A stretch of DNA of 64,000 nt from Skeletonema tropicum (Eukaryota; Bacillariophyta; Thalassiosirophyceae; Thalassiosirales; Thalassiosiraceae): positions 2,232,001 through 2,296,000 of the forward strand of contig CM074131.1 of the NCBI GenBank assembly GCA_037178625.1, written 5' to 3'. Within the stretch, counting starts at the first letter, position 1; every line of letters begins with the position of its first letter. This document shows, one piece after another, positions 54,092 to 62,705 of this stretch. The notes under the pieces are model-generated. The model was not told where the DNA came from. It worked only from the letters and a program-made list of their open reading frames with translations, and ran no database searches. The position numbers and the translations under genes were made by a program.

Positions 54092-55673
54092 ATGAGCTTA
54101 GTCTACTGCCGCACAGCCGCTCACCGTGCCGCTAGATCTTTGCAAAGAAGTGGCATCTCTTCGTCCACTTCATCTCTATTTTGTAAAGCAACTAGGCATG
54201 ATATTCACTACACTGTGATTCCAGGTAGTCGAACATTTTCTGCATCAATGACCTATCCAGATGAATCAATGGAGCACAGATATGAACAACGTCGTCTGCC
54301 AGTAACTCAATTCACAGAAGATGAAGAGATGATACGTGATGCTGCTCGTCATTGGGCCAATGAAGAGTTGAGGCCTTTGGTGCGTGACATGGATAATGAG
54401 GGAAAGACTCGTCCAGAGGTTATACAGGGATTGTTCGACCATGGATTCATGGGAATGGTAAGTAGCAGTAATGCTTACTGTATCATTTTGTGCAGATAGT
54501 ATTGCAATTATGCAAGCTCATGTTTTCTCCTTGCATCAATGCACTGCCACGTATTTTTTGTTCTCATATACAGGAAATCCCAGAAGAGTATGGAGGATCT
54601 GGAATGAATTTCACATCTGCGTGTCTTGTCGTCGAAGAACTCTCACGTGTAGACCCATCTGTATCAATCATGGTAGATATACACAACACACTTACCAACA
54701 ACGCAGTGCGCTTCTGGGGCTCGGAAGAACTCAAGAAGAAGTGGCTGCCCAGATTGGCATCAGATGCAGTGTCTTCGTTTGCATTGTCAGAGGCTGGATC
54801 TGGCACTGATGCCTTTGCATTGAAAACCACAGCCACTGAGTCTCCGGATGGATCGTACTATACATTAAATGGAGAGAAACTTTGGATATCCAACTCTAGA
54901 GAGGCTGGAGTGTTCCTGTTGTTTGCAAATGTAGATCATTCGCTAAAGCACAAAGGAATCACTGCATTCATGGTAGATGCAAACACAGAGGGCCTTCACG
55001 TCGGCAAAGCGGAGAAAAAGCTTGGCCTACGAGCTTCAAGTACCTGTCCGGTTGTGTTGGATGACGTCAAAGTTGATGCTGCAGATATTCTAGGAGAAGT
55101 CGGGCTAGGATACAAGTATTGCATCAATATACTAAACGAAGGTAGGATTGGAATTGCATCGCAGCAGATTGGAATCGCCAAGGGCTGTATGGATATAGCA
55201 ATGCCTTATTTGAATGATAGATCACAGTTTGGCACAAAGCTTGCAGATTTTCAAGGAATGGAACACCAATATGCACAGATCGCGACTGAAATCCATGCAG
55301 CGGAAATCATGACATACAATACCTGTCGCATGAAAGAAAATGACATTCCGTTTGTAAAGGAGGCGAGCATGGCAAAGTTATATTCAAGTCAGGTGGCCGA
55401 AAAGGCTGCTAGTAAAAGCATTGAATGGTTAGGAGGAATCGGTTTCACACAGGTTAGTTACGCTTGCTCTTCGATAGGTGTCCCCCTTTTCTTTCTACAA
55501 GAATGTGTTGATTCACTTTCCTCTTACATCTATTGCCTCTTCGTAAATATATTTACCAGGACTTGCTTGCTGAGAAGTTCTATAGAGATTGCAAAGTTGG
55601 TAGTATATATGAGGGTACATCAAACATTCAGCTTCAGACTATTGCAAAGAGGATCAAAGATGAGTACCGTTGA
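54092..55673 (+). CDS. ACADSB: Short/branched-chain acyl-CoA dehydrogenase (mitochondrial)
   Basis: FAD enzyme of isoleucine breakdown (2-methylbutyryl-CoA oxidation). Exons 54092-54457, 54574-55452 and 55560-55673 all join in phase 0 (introns 116 and 107 nt) to 452 aa. A mitochondrial presequence ([20 protein letters not shown]) is followed by the acyl-CoA dehydrogenase N domain ([20 protein letters not shown]). Next come [10 protein letters not shown] and FAD-binding [13 protein letters not shown] with LWISNSREA. The C-terminal exon has the catalytic Glu in [19 protein letters not shown]. The end, ending in KDEY, matches ACADSB (EGASNIQLNTIAKHI in human) better than other members. Confidence 0.95.
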
Positions 55674-55878
55674 TTTGATAGATACTTCTAGATAAATAGA
55701 TGATGAAGTGCCAAACATGGGCATCTAATACCTCACTGAATACCAAGGATATAGACCATAGGTTGCAAATTTTGTCACTCTTTCACCGAGGAAATATTTT
55801 TTCTGTTATCTTTGCTTTTATGATTCATATTCCGTAAGAATCCGTAGCAGCTTGTTCGCTTCATTCCGTTTTCAGATA

Positions 55879-56247
55879 TTACGATGTAAACTTTCGTTTT
55901 CTACCAGCACCCCATGTCGGCTGTGATCTTTGAAGAAAGTGCATCGCTTCTGACTCCTTTGCATTACCACACAATCGCTCCTCTAATATTGTCGCTTTGC
56001 GCTTTATTTTGTCGGCTGTGGAAACAACCGCACCAACTGCTTTTTTCAATTCAGCATCTTTTTTGTCTTTTTCCTCAGGTGATATCTGGGCTATTTTATC
56101 CACTGTCCGCGAGGTAACAATTACTGTTGAAAGATATGATCTATACAGCGTTCTTAGACTTCTTTCTTTATGCTCATCCTTCGAAGATTCCGATGTTTGT
56201 TTATTGCTTGGGGGTCCCCCTTTTGCGTCAGGTGAGTTGGACGACAT
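55879..56247 (-). CDS. Small protein of unknown function
   Basis: 122-aa frame with a normal ATG (56247). Polar, Ser/Lys/Glu-rich start, then a helical centre with mixed hydrophobic residues (LYRSYLSTVIVTSRTVDKIA, then GAVVSTADKIKRKATILEER). The end is basic (GAGRKRKF). It is protein-like in composition and sits between two real genes, but I do not recognise it and have no second line of evidence. It might be a small nuclear protein (terminal RKRK). Confidence 0.45.
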   Translation of the reverse strand: MSSNSPDAKGGPPSNKQTSESSKDEHKERSLRTLYRSYLSTVIVTSRTVDKIAQISPEEKDKKDAELKKAVGAVVSTADKIKRKATILEERLCGNAKESEAMHFLQRSQPTWGAGRKRKFTS

Positions 56248-56697
56248 TATTTTTTGAGGACTAACTACGACAAGCAGACGAATACTCCCGCTTTATACTC
56301 TTATATCTTGGTTTACCGTTCTATTCAACGGGATGCTGCTAAAACGTTCATCCAGCACCACACTATTGATAGCTGTCGCTGCCTCTCACTGCTACTGCCA
56401 ACTGCCAACAACTTCCCAATTCTGCGGTCTGCGGCGGCCATTATTTTGACGGATTTGGGGTTAGGTTATTTCTTACGCACGTGTGATACCTACCCTCAGC
56501 TCAATGGTATCTACCAACAGCAACAGAGGAGCACGATGAAGTAAGCAGTCCAATGCTATGGCCATTGCCTGCTGTTGCACATGCATTCATTCATTTCAAT
56601 TTACTTTTAGATCATGAACCTCTTACCTACTTAAAATCTAAAACGTCTGAACTATCTCAGCGAATTGTCTGAACAACTTCGTTTCACTCTGAGCAAT
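56248..56697. other. Intergenic spacer
   Basis: About 450 bp between the small unknown gene and the fibrillin 3' end. The open frame at 56254-56544 has no features of a real protein. Nothing else is seen. Confidence 0.4.
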
Positions 56698-57493
56698 TCA
56701 ATCTTCTTTCTTCAAAACAAAAGTTGTACCCTTGTTCCCTCTTGAAATACGAATCCTATCACTGAGATATGTAACATCAATCCACCCCTTCACAGCATCA
56801 CGGAACAGAGGATTTCGGAATGGAACTGGATAAGGTAATGAGAATCCACCAAAATCGAATTTTCCTTCATCAAAAACGAATCTGATCCGTGAGTCGGGCT
56901 CGATCTGGGTCTTCTGCTGCTTCTTCGCCTACAAGTGATACTCCAAGAATATTCAAGCCGAGAATCTCTCCAGTGCCCTCACGGTCAGTAAGTTCTGCTA
57001 ATGGATAAGCAGATGTAGAGGCAAGTGCATCCACACAAAGCTCATTTGTTTCACTGAATTTGACAATCTGTTTCACTACCAACTGCTGCTCATCATTGAA
57101 TACGATATCTTGAAATATATCAAATTTTGTTGTGTCGACTGCCTTTCGTTGGATTGGAGATGCAGTGTCGGCATTTGTTGTTTGTAATAGTCTCCACTTT
57201 CCGTAAATTTGAGGAGCAATAGCCGGCCTGGGAATGCTACTGCAAGCTTCTAATTGAGTCACCAATGAGACAATTTCATCGGAGTTGTCGAGTCGTTTCT
57301 CTTTGCCATTGGCTTCGATTGCTGCGAGGAGTTTATCTTCCAAAGCTGCAGCACCAGATGTGGATGAAGTTTGTACAGCTGCGAACGGATTGGGAATCTG
57401 AAAGGACGTGAAGGCAGCCGCCGGCGAGATGTTCGAGCAAAAAGCTGTAGCAGCTACAGTGACAGCAGCGGCTAGAGACCGAGAGGTGACCAT
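56698..57493 (-). CDS. Plastid lipid-associated protein/fibrillin (one frame break)
   Basis: About 264 residues. PAP/fibrillins are lipocalin-like proteins of plastoglobules and thylakoids. The signal peptide (MVTSRSLAAAVTVAATAFCS) and the AAAFTSF cleavage site indicate import into the diatom plastid. The fibrillin start LEDKLLAAIEANGKEKRLDN is clear, as is IYGKWRLLQTT, the first strand of the barrel. Near 56910 one extra base separates EDPDR from the continuation EPDSRIRFVFDEGKFDFGGF. The frame then runs to a natural end (VLKKED) at 56698. The C-terminal GWIDVTYLSDRIRISRGNKG strand pattern is usual for PAP. Confidence 0.88.
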
Positions 57494-57754
57494 GTTGATA
57501 GGGCGGTTAGGGAGAACGAATTACTGTTGTGAAGAGAGTGCTGGCTATGGAGAGGAGGAATAGTTTATGTCGATGGTGTGGTTTTTCCATAGTAATTCCT
57601 TCGTTAAATTTATTTTCGAATCTACGACGCTACTTGAAAAACTCTCTTCGTCAGCGATCACGTCAGCATTTATATAGCACCAACACCGCCACAGTAATCA
57701 CGCATAAGTAGTGCCTTCACCTCAACTTCATTATCTCTCATTGTTTTTCTTGCA

Positions 57755-58632
57755 ATGAGAAATCTCATTGTAGGAAGCGCTCTCTTGGCTGTGGCAACGG
57801 CGTTTTCGCCGGCTGCAGTCATTTCATCGTCTCACTCAGCATCTTTAGCCGATCACAATTCACCTAGAGCGGTATGTTTCTCGTCCGTCACAAACAGTGC
57901 TGATTGTGGATGTGGCAGTGCAACAACCATCTCGGGCTCACCATCAGATCAAGCTCGTCTCATCAATCCAAAAGAGGCTCTATCCAAATCATCTGTGTAT
58001 CGTCTTGACGGAAGTCCAGTTCCAGTTTCTAATCTGCTCACCGATGATGGAGTCAATTTGGTCGTTCTCACAAGGAGCTTTGGGTGACCCTTCTGCCAGG
58101 AGCAGATCCTACAATACGATAAGCTCCTGGATAAGACGAAGTTCAACTTTGTATTAATCAGTATAGGGAAACCGGAGATAGGATTGGAATTGTGTGATCA
58201 CCTTGGAATTAAAGGTGGTGAAGAATATATTTACGCCGACCCAGAGAATGATTGCTATTCGAAGCTTGCACTGAACAGTGGTTGGAATACAATGATACGG
58301 CCTGCAACAGTGAGTTTTCATTCCTTCGGTGTGTATGTTTGTCATTTTTTGTTTCACTTTGTCTAAACCTATTCCAATTCAACGACGTTGCTAAGGCTTT
58401 CCGGTTCAAGGACCGATTTAGCCAGCCAGGCTCAATGAAAAGTTTATTCGAAGTGCTCGGCAAATGGAAAGATGCAGTATACATACCACCAAAAATCGAA
58501 CAATCTACAAATCACGGTGGTACTTTCATTTTTCGTGATGATGAAGTGTTGTTTGCTCACTACGACGAATCACCAGGTACCCATTACGATCCAAACGAAG
58601 CGGTACAATTGGCAATCGAAGCTGCAAATTAG
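57755..58632 (+). CDS. Plastid-type peroxiredoxin-like (PRXL2/AhpC-TSA_2) selenoprotein
   Basis: Exons 57755-58309 and 58396-58632 (86-nt GT-AG intron) join in phase 0 to 263 residues if the in-frame TGA at 58085-58087 is read as selenocysteine. The Sec lies at residue 111 in TRSFG-U-PFC, a UxxC redox pair just where PRXL2-type thioredoxin folds have CxxC. The frame after the TGA is clearly the same protein (QILQYDKLLDKTKFNFVLIS, then EEYIYADPENDCYSKLAL). The N-terminus (MRNLIVGSALLAVATAFSP) is a signal peptide with an AFSP site, so plastid targeting. A SECIS hairpin sits 25 bp after the stop. It probably acts as a thiol/peroxide oxidoreductase; the substrate is unknown. Confidence 0.92.
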
Positions 58633-58649
58633 AGAGAAAATGACAAACA

Positions 58650-58705
58650 CTGGATGAATGACGCAGCTCCAAATACTATGAGGTATTGGAGTTGCTGATA
58701 TATCT
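58650..58705 (+). promoter_or_regulatory. SECIS element (selenocysteine insertion)
   Basis: The conserved ATGA core is at 58658-58661 (ATGAC) with the opposing TGAT at 58696-58699. Between them an 8-bp stem GCAGCTCC/GGAGTTGC pairs fully (one G-U). An AA pair follows at the apical loop start (58671-58672), then a small helix ATACT/GGTAT around ATGA, i.e. a type II SECIS. It is located in the 3' UTR of the UGA-containing gene. Confidence 0.9.
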
Positions 58706-58847
58706 AATCTGTCGTATACTTTCATGAGATATGTAGATGAAAAAATTATAGAGCCAACTTTTAACATTGCCATGGTATCTACCACAAGAATAGGGGTATG
58801 AAACACAATTGCATACTTTTTTGATTGAGCTGCAGCATGGATCTAGC

Positions 58848-59063
58848 ATGGATGAAAGAGCACGAATGAGACAGCTTGAGAAATTGAGATATGAAGAATA
58901 CACTCTAAGCTCGCTCCGTTCATCTCTAAATAAGTACTTACATGAGCCAGTACACGTACGTGTAGATACCATCTCTGACTCTGACATCGGACATCGAACA
59001 TCGACGAACTCCATCAAAATCAAGAAGCGTATCGTAGCGTATGGTAGCAGTGATAGTCCTTAG
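58848..59063 (+). CDS. Possible small ORF, 71 aa
   Basis: ATG at 58848 followed by a charged, helical start (MDERARMRQLEKLRYEEY) and a mixed tail ending YGSSDSP. It could be a small protein or the last exon of something unseen. No family recognised and no other support. Confidence 0.25.
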   Translation: MDERARMRQLEKLRYEEYTLSSLRSSLNKYLHEPVHVRVDTISDSDIGHRTSTNSIKIKKRIVAYGSSDSP

Positions 59064-59121
59064 TCCGCACTGCTAACGAGTATCTCGTAACCTATTCCTA
59101 TCCTATCAGTATTGATGGCTA

Positions 59122-60651
59122 ATGGCACCGAATTCGTTCTTGCTGATCGTAACTCTGCTTTTGAGTCAATTGCTAAGTGTTAGCCATGGCTTCCTCATCC
59201 CAAATCCGGTTCGATGCCGTTGCAATTCGGCATGCAATTTATCACAAGACGCTGAAAATGAACTGCCCTCTACTTCCATTAAAGTAGGAATCATCGGTGC
59301 TGGATCGATAGCATTCGGCACGGCTTCTCTATTGTCCAGTTTAGGTCATGATCCAATGCTTTGGTCTCCTTCTGGTGCTGGAACACACGAATTGATACAA
59401 GAAGCGCAGACGTCAGATGTGCAGACAATCACATCTAAAGTACAAGCCACAGGCGCACTTCAGTTGATGGAGCAAACACAACCAACATCAGAAGCAACAA
59501 TCTCATCAAAAATGAAATCTACAGGTGCACTGAGTCAGGAATTCGATGTCCGAATAGCGCTTTCTCCTAGGGAATTGGTGCGCTCAAATGATAACATTCT
59601 GGTCGTTGCTCTTCCAGTCAATTGCCACAAAGATGTGATAGACAAATTTGCTCCTGAAATTATTGAGTGGGTAAAGGAACGTAAACAGATGGTGAGAATA
59701 ATAATATCGTCTCACGCGTCCCTTGGTGCAGTGTACTTAATGCAGCTTTTACGTTCAGAATGGCTTTCAGGATCATCATCTACAGCAACATTATCTGAGT
59801 TAGATGATTACATACGGATCACTTGCTGGGGAACTACTGCTATAACTGCAAGAAAGACAAGTGGTACGTCTGTTAATGTGTTAACTATACGAAAAGCTGT
59901 AGATTATTGCACTGTACCATTCGAATCAGAAGAAGATACAAATGATGTCCTGCAAACACTGTTTGGACCACGTTTTAAGTACAGAGAAGGAGGTTTACTG
60001 GCAATTTCCTTATCGAATCTAAATCCGCAGAATCATTTGGGTATTGTACTTGGAAACATGTCACGTATGGATCCGCCGCCACCGCCGCCTCCCGTTGATG
60101 ATAATATGCCAGTAGCAGACACAAGTGTGGAATCTTGGTACCAAGGAAAATGCATCACCCCAAAAGTTGGAAGGTTGATGGAAGCCCTTGATTTGGAACG
60201 CATCAACATTGCAAAGGAATTGAATATAGACGTGCGCACTATTTATGAGCATTTTTCTTGGTCATTTCATGTGCCCCTAGAAACACCACTTAAAAATGAT
60301 CAGGATGGAGAAATGAGACCGCTGACTGTGTCAGAAATGAACCAGCAAATGCATTACTACAAAAAGAATGATGTGCTTGGGCCAACTGATCCAGAGTCGC
60401 GTTATGTTGTGGAAGATGTGCCATATGGGCTTGTTCTCACAGTAATTCTAGGGAGGCTTCTTAACTGCCCCGCTAGGTTACATGAATCAGGAATAAACAT
60501 ACTCTCTGCAATGTATGGCAGAGATTTCTTGGTTGAAAATGAGTTACTTCGTGGTTTGGGGCTGATAACTGATGATGATTTGAATGTGAATGCGTACTCG
60601 TTACAGGAATGGAAAGAAATGGCTTGTTCAGGTTACTTTAGAGAAAGATGA
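59122..60651 (+). CDS. Opine-dehydrogenase-like NAD(P) oxidoreductase
   Basis: 509 aa, intronless. The signal peptide (FLLIVTLLLSQLLSVSHG) is followed by FLIPNP, which could be a plastid or ER sorting signal. The Rossmann start VGIIGAGSIAFGTASLLSSL is typical. The C-terminal half has the octopine/nopaline dehydrogenase pattern: YVVEDVPYGLVLTVILGRLL with the His/Asp-containing helix, and MEALDLERINIAKELNI before it. These enzymes reductively couple an amino acid and a 2-oxo acid. An insert of two related motifs (SKVQATGALQ and SKMKSTGALS) and a poly-Pro run sit in the protein. Substrate unknown; the closest role could be opine-like or metallophore synthesis (inference). Confidence 0.75.
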   Translation: MAPNSFLLIVTLLLSQLLSVSHGFLIPNPVRCRCNSACNLSQDAENELPSTSIKVGIIGAGSIAFGTASLLSSLGHDPMLWSPSGAGTHELIQEAQTSDVQTITSKVQATGALQLMEQTQPTSEATISSKMKSTGALSQEFDVRIALSPRELVRSNDNILVVALPVNCHKDVIDKFAPEIIEWVKERKQMVRIIISSHASLGAVYLMQLLRSEWLSGSSSTATLSELDDYIRITCWGTTAITARKTSGTSVNVLTIRKAVDYCTVPFESEEDTNDVLQTLFGPRFKYREGGLLAISLSNLNPQNHLGIVLGNMSRMDPPPPPPPVDDNMPVADTSVESWYQGKCITPKVGRLMEALDLERINIAKELNIDVRTIYEHFSWSFHVPLETPLKNDQDGEMRPLTVSEMNQQMHYYKKNDVLGPTDPESRYVVEDVPYGLVLTVILGRLLNCPARLHESGINILSAMYGRDFLVENELLRGLGLITDDDLNVNAYSLQEWKEMACSGYFRER

Positions 60652-60685
60652 TGTATCTAGACACTATCATTTAATACACTGGTAT

Positions 60686-62239
60686 CTACCAATCATCTTC
60701 GTCATCTTCTGCATCCCACAGAGACATGATATCAAGTTCATCGTCCTCACCTTCATCACTACCTCCACTCTCATCTCCGGAGATGATAGAAGCAACGTAA
60801 GATGATCTCAACATCTCTACCTTTTGTTGTTCTTCCCTCTCTCTTGCTTGTCGTTTTGCCAATTTCTCCAAATCTCGTATTCTTTTTGCCTCCTTCTCTT
60901 CAAGATGTTGTATTTCTTCCAATCGATGACGGTGTCTTCCAGACCATGGAAAGTGAATTTGCTCCAACGCCTCCTGACGTTGATCTGTCATGGTGGATTG
61001 CAGCAACGACGACGATTTTGAAGAATGAAGTCGGTTATAATTTGACCTTTGATTGATCATCCAAATGCGAAGCGATTGATGTTGGTGATCACTGGGTGAG
61101 ATGCAATAGTCCAGCTGCAGTAAAGGCTCGGTGGCATTTTCAGCTTCAATAGTTTCTGAGGTGTGATTGAGTTGCATAGGTGGTAACTTTTGCGACGACT
61201 TCTCAGCAGCACTGAGAGTACACTCCTCTCCAAGAAGCATTTGCTTGATTTCTTCTTGTGAACGGAACGTAGGAGTGAGTCTTGGATCTTGAAGCTCCCT
61301 AATAATTTTGTTGTAATTTGACTGAATTGAATCATTCAGTCCCGACTCTGTAGATAACAGATAGTTAGCAACCCCATACGTCTTCGCCCACTCTAGCATT
61401 TCAAACCATCGTTTGTCATGATTCTTCCAGACAAAACCAATCTCTTCCAGCATTTTTATTCTGTCCTCATTTAGATGTGAGAATCTTGGACGTCTCCGAC
61501 GCTTCACTTTATGATGTGTTTGTCGAAGTAAGCTTCTACTTCGTCTTCTTTGCTTCACCTTTTCCTCTTCCTCAAAACTTTCATCAGTCTCGTGAGTATC
61601 ATCCTGCGTGAGAAGTTTTCTTCTGTACAGACTTCTCAAGTTCGAAACCCACGCACCTAACGCCATGTTATCTTTGTACTTTTCGGGCACTGCTGTATGC
61701 CCATATCGCTGCTTGAACTCTTGTAATTCCTTAATTCTAATTTGGAACTGTCGTTCCGTAAGAGATGTGAAATCAAAGCCTGCCTTTATCAGTATGTTTT
61801 TTCGTTCGTCCGTCAAGTAGCCTTTGTATTCAATTGATTTTCTTTCTGCCTGTTTTCTTAGAACATTTTGCTGACGCAAGTTTGCTGCCCATACACCTAA
61901 CGCAGGGTTCGGATGATATGGGGTTGGAATAGAGCCGTGACCGTGCTCCAATCGAAATTCATGCAATTGAGACAGCCGTTCTTGAAATAGTTCCTCACTG
62001 CGCTTTTGACGAAGCGACACCGTTATTATTGATTCTTCACTAATTGAGGTGGCAGAAAGTAATGGTTTTCTCCGCCTCTTATATTGCTGGTATGCCAGTA
62101 GTGATGAAGATGTTATTGTGACGTGTGCCTCGAATGCAGGGGAAATTGTGAGATGGTTTGATGATGTTTTGAAAGCACCAGCTACGCCGCTGGCGACAGC
62201 AGCAGCCACGTACAGTATTATTCTGGAGGGTACAGTCAT
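60686..62239 (-). CDS. Helicase-associated (HA) domain protein with signal peptide
   Basis: 517 aa, intronless. The N-terminal hydrophobic stretch (IILYVAAAVASGVAGAF) with AF looks like a signal for the ER or plastid. At least two HA repeats follow (PF03457 pattern WxxxLxxxxxxxGH): LSQLHEFRLEHGHGSIPTPY with LGVWAANLRQQ, and LQEFKQRYGHTAVPEKYKDN with LGAWVSNLRSLYR. A third, weaker copy lies further on. No helicase motifs are present, so HA units alone are used, as seen in many diatom proteins. A Lys/Arg-rich linker and a Glu/Asp-rich tail (DEGEDDELDIMSLWDAEDDE) complete it. Nucleic-acid binding in an organelle is plausible. Confidence 0.75.
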   Translation of the reverse strand: MTVPSRIILYVAAAVASGVAGAFKTSSNHLTISPAFEAHVTITSSSLLAYQQYKRRRKPLLSATSISEESIITVSLRQKRSEELFQERLSQLHEFRLEHGHGSIPTPYHPNPALGVWAANLRQQNVLRKQAERKSIEYKGYLTDERKNILIKAGFDFTSLTERQFQIRIKELQEFKQRYGHTAVPEKYKDNMALGAWVSNLRSLYRRKLLTQDDTHETDESFEEEEKVKQRRRSRSLLRQTHHKVKRRRRPRFSHLNEDRIKMLEEIGFVWKNHDKRWFEMLEWAKTYGVANYLLSTESGLNDSIQSNYNKIIRELQDPRLTPTFRSQEEIKQMLLGEECTLSAAEKSSQKLPPMQLNHTSETIEAENATEPLLQLDYCISPSDHQHQSLRIWMINQRSNYNRLHSSKSSSLLQSTMTDQRQEALEQIHFPWSGRHRHRLEEIQHLEEKEAKRIRDLEKLAKRQAREREEQQKVEMLRSSYVASIISGDESGGSDEGEDDELDIMSLWDAEDDEDDW

Positions 62240-62705
62240 ATTGTTGGAGCGCTTGCTATCAAACGGTCATGGTCTGAGAGGCACCTACCTACCAACAGAA
62301 CATTGCTTCTAGAGGAGTATTCAGCAACAGTAACAGTCAGCGAACACATCTAATGACCATGATCATGTTCGTGCGTTGCTTTGACTTGCAAAATTTTTGA
62401 TGGTCCCGAAAATGGAACAGCCCACAACAAAATTAGGCGACGCCCACGATACAGGGTGACGTAAGCTCGATACGACTCGACTACTATTGAAGCAGAAACG
62501 CACGCATCACCGCAAACGCAAGCTGGCTTGGTAGGCTGCAGCATTGCAGCCGCTATACCTATGCTCCATCCAAGTCCAAGAGAACAAACCTAAGTACTGC
62601 TGAAAAGAAAGTCATAAAATACGCTGTCATTGCTGCGTCAACCCCACGATATCTAATCATCGTCTCGCTGTAAAGCTGCAAAAGATTGTTCTACACTAAG
62701 CCGAT
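62240..62705. other. Divergent promoter region
   Basis: About 465 bp between the HA-domain gene and the acyl-ligase gene, which face away from each other. No RNA gene or repeat recognised. Confidence 0.4.

Noticed and set aside
58676..59023. 115-codon minus-strand frame behind the selenoprotein gene
   Set aside because: Overlaps the SECIS and 3' UTR; Cys/Ser/Tyr-rich composition typical of a chance frame.
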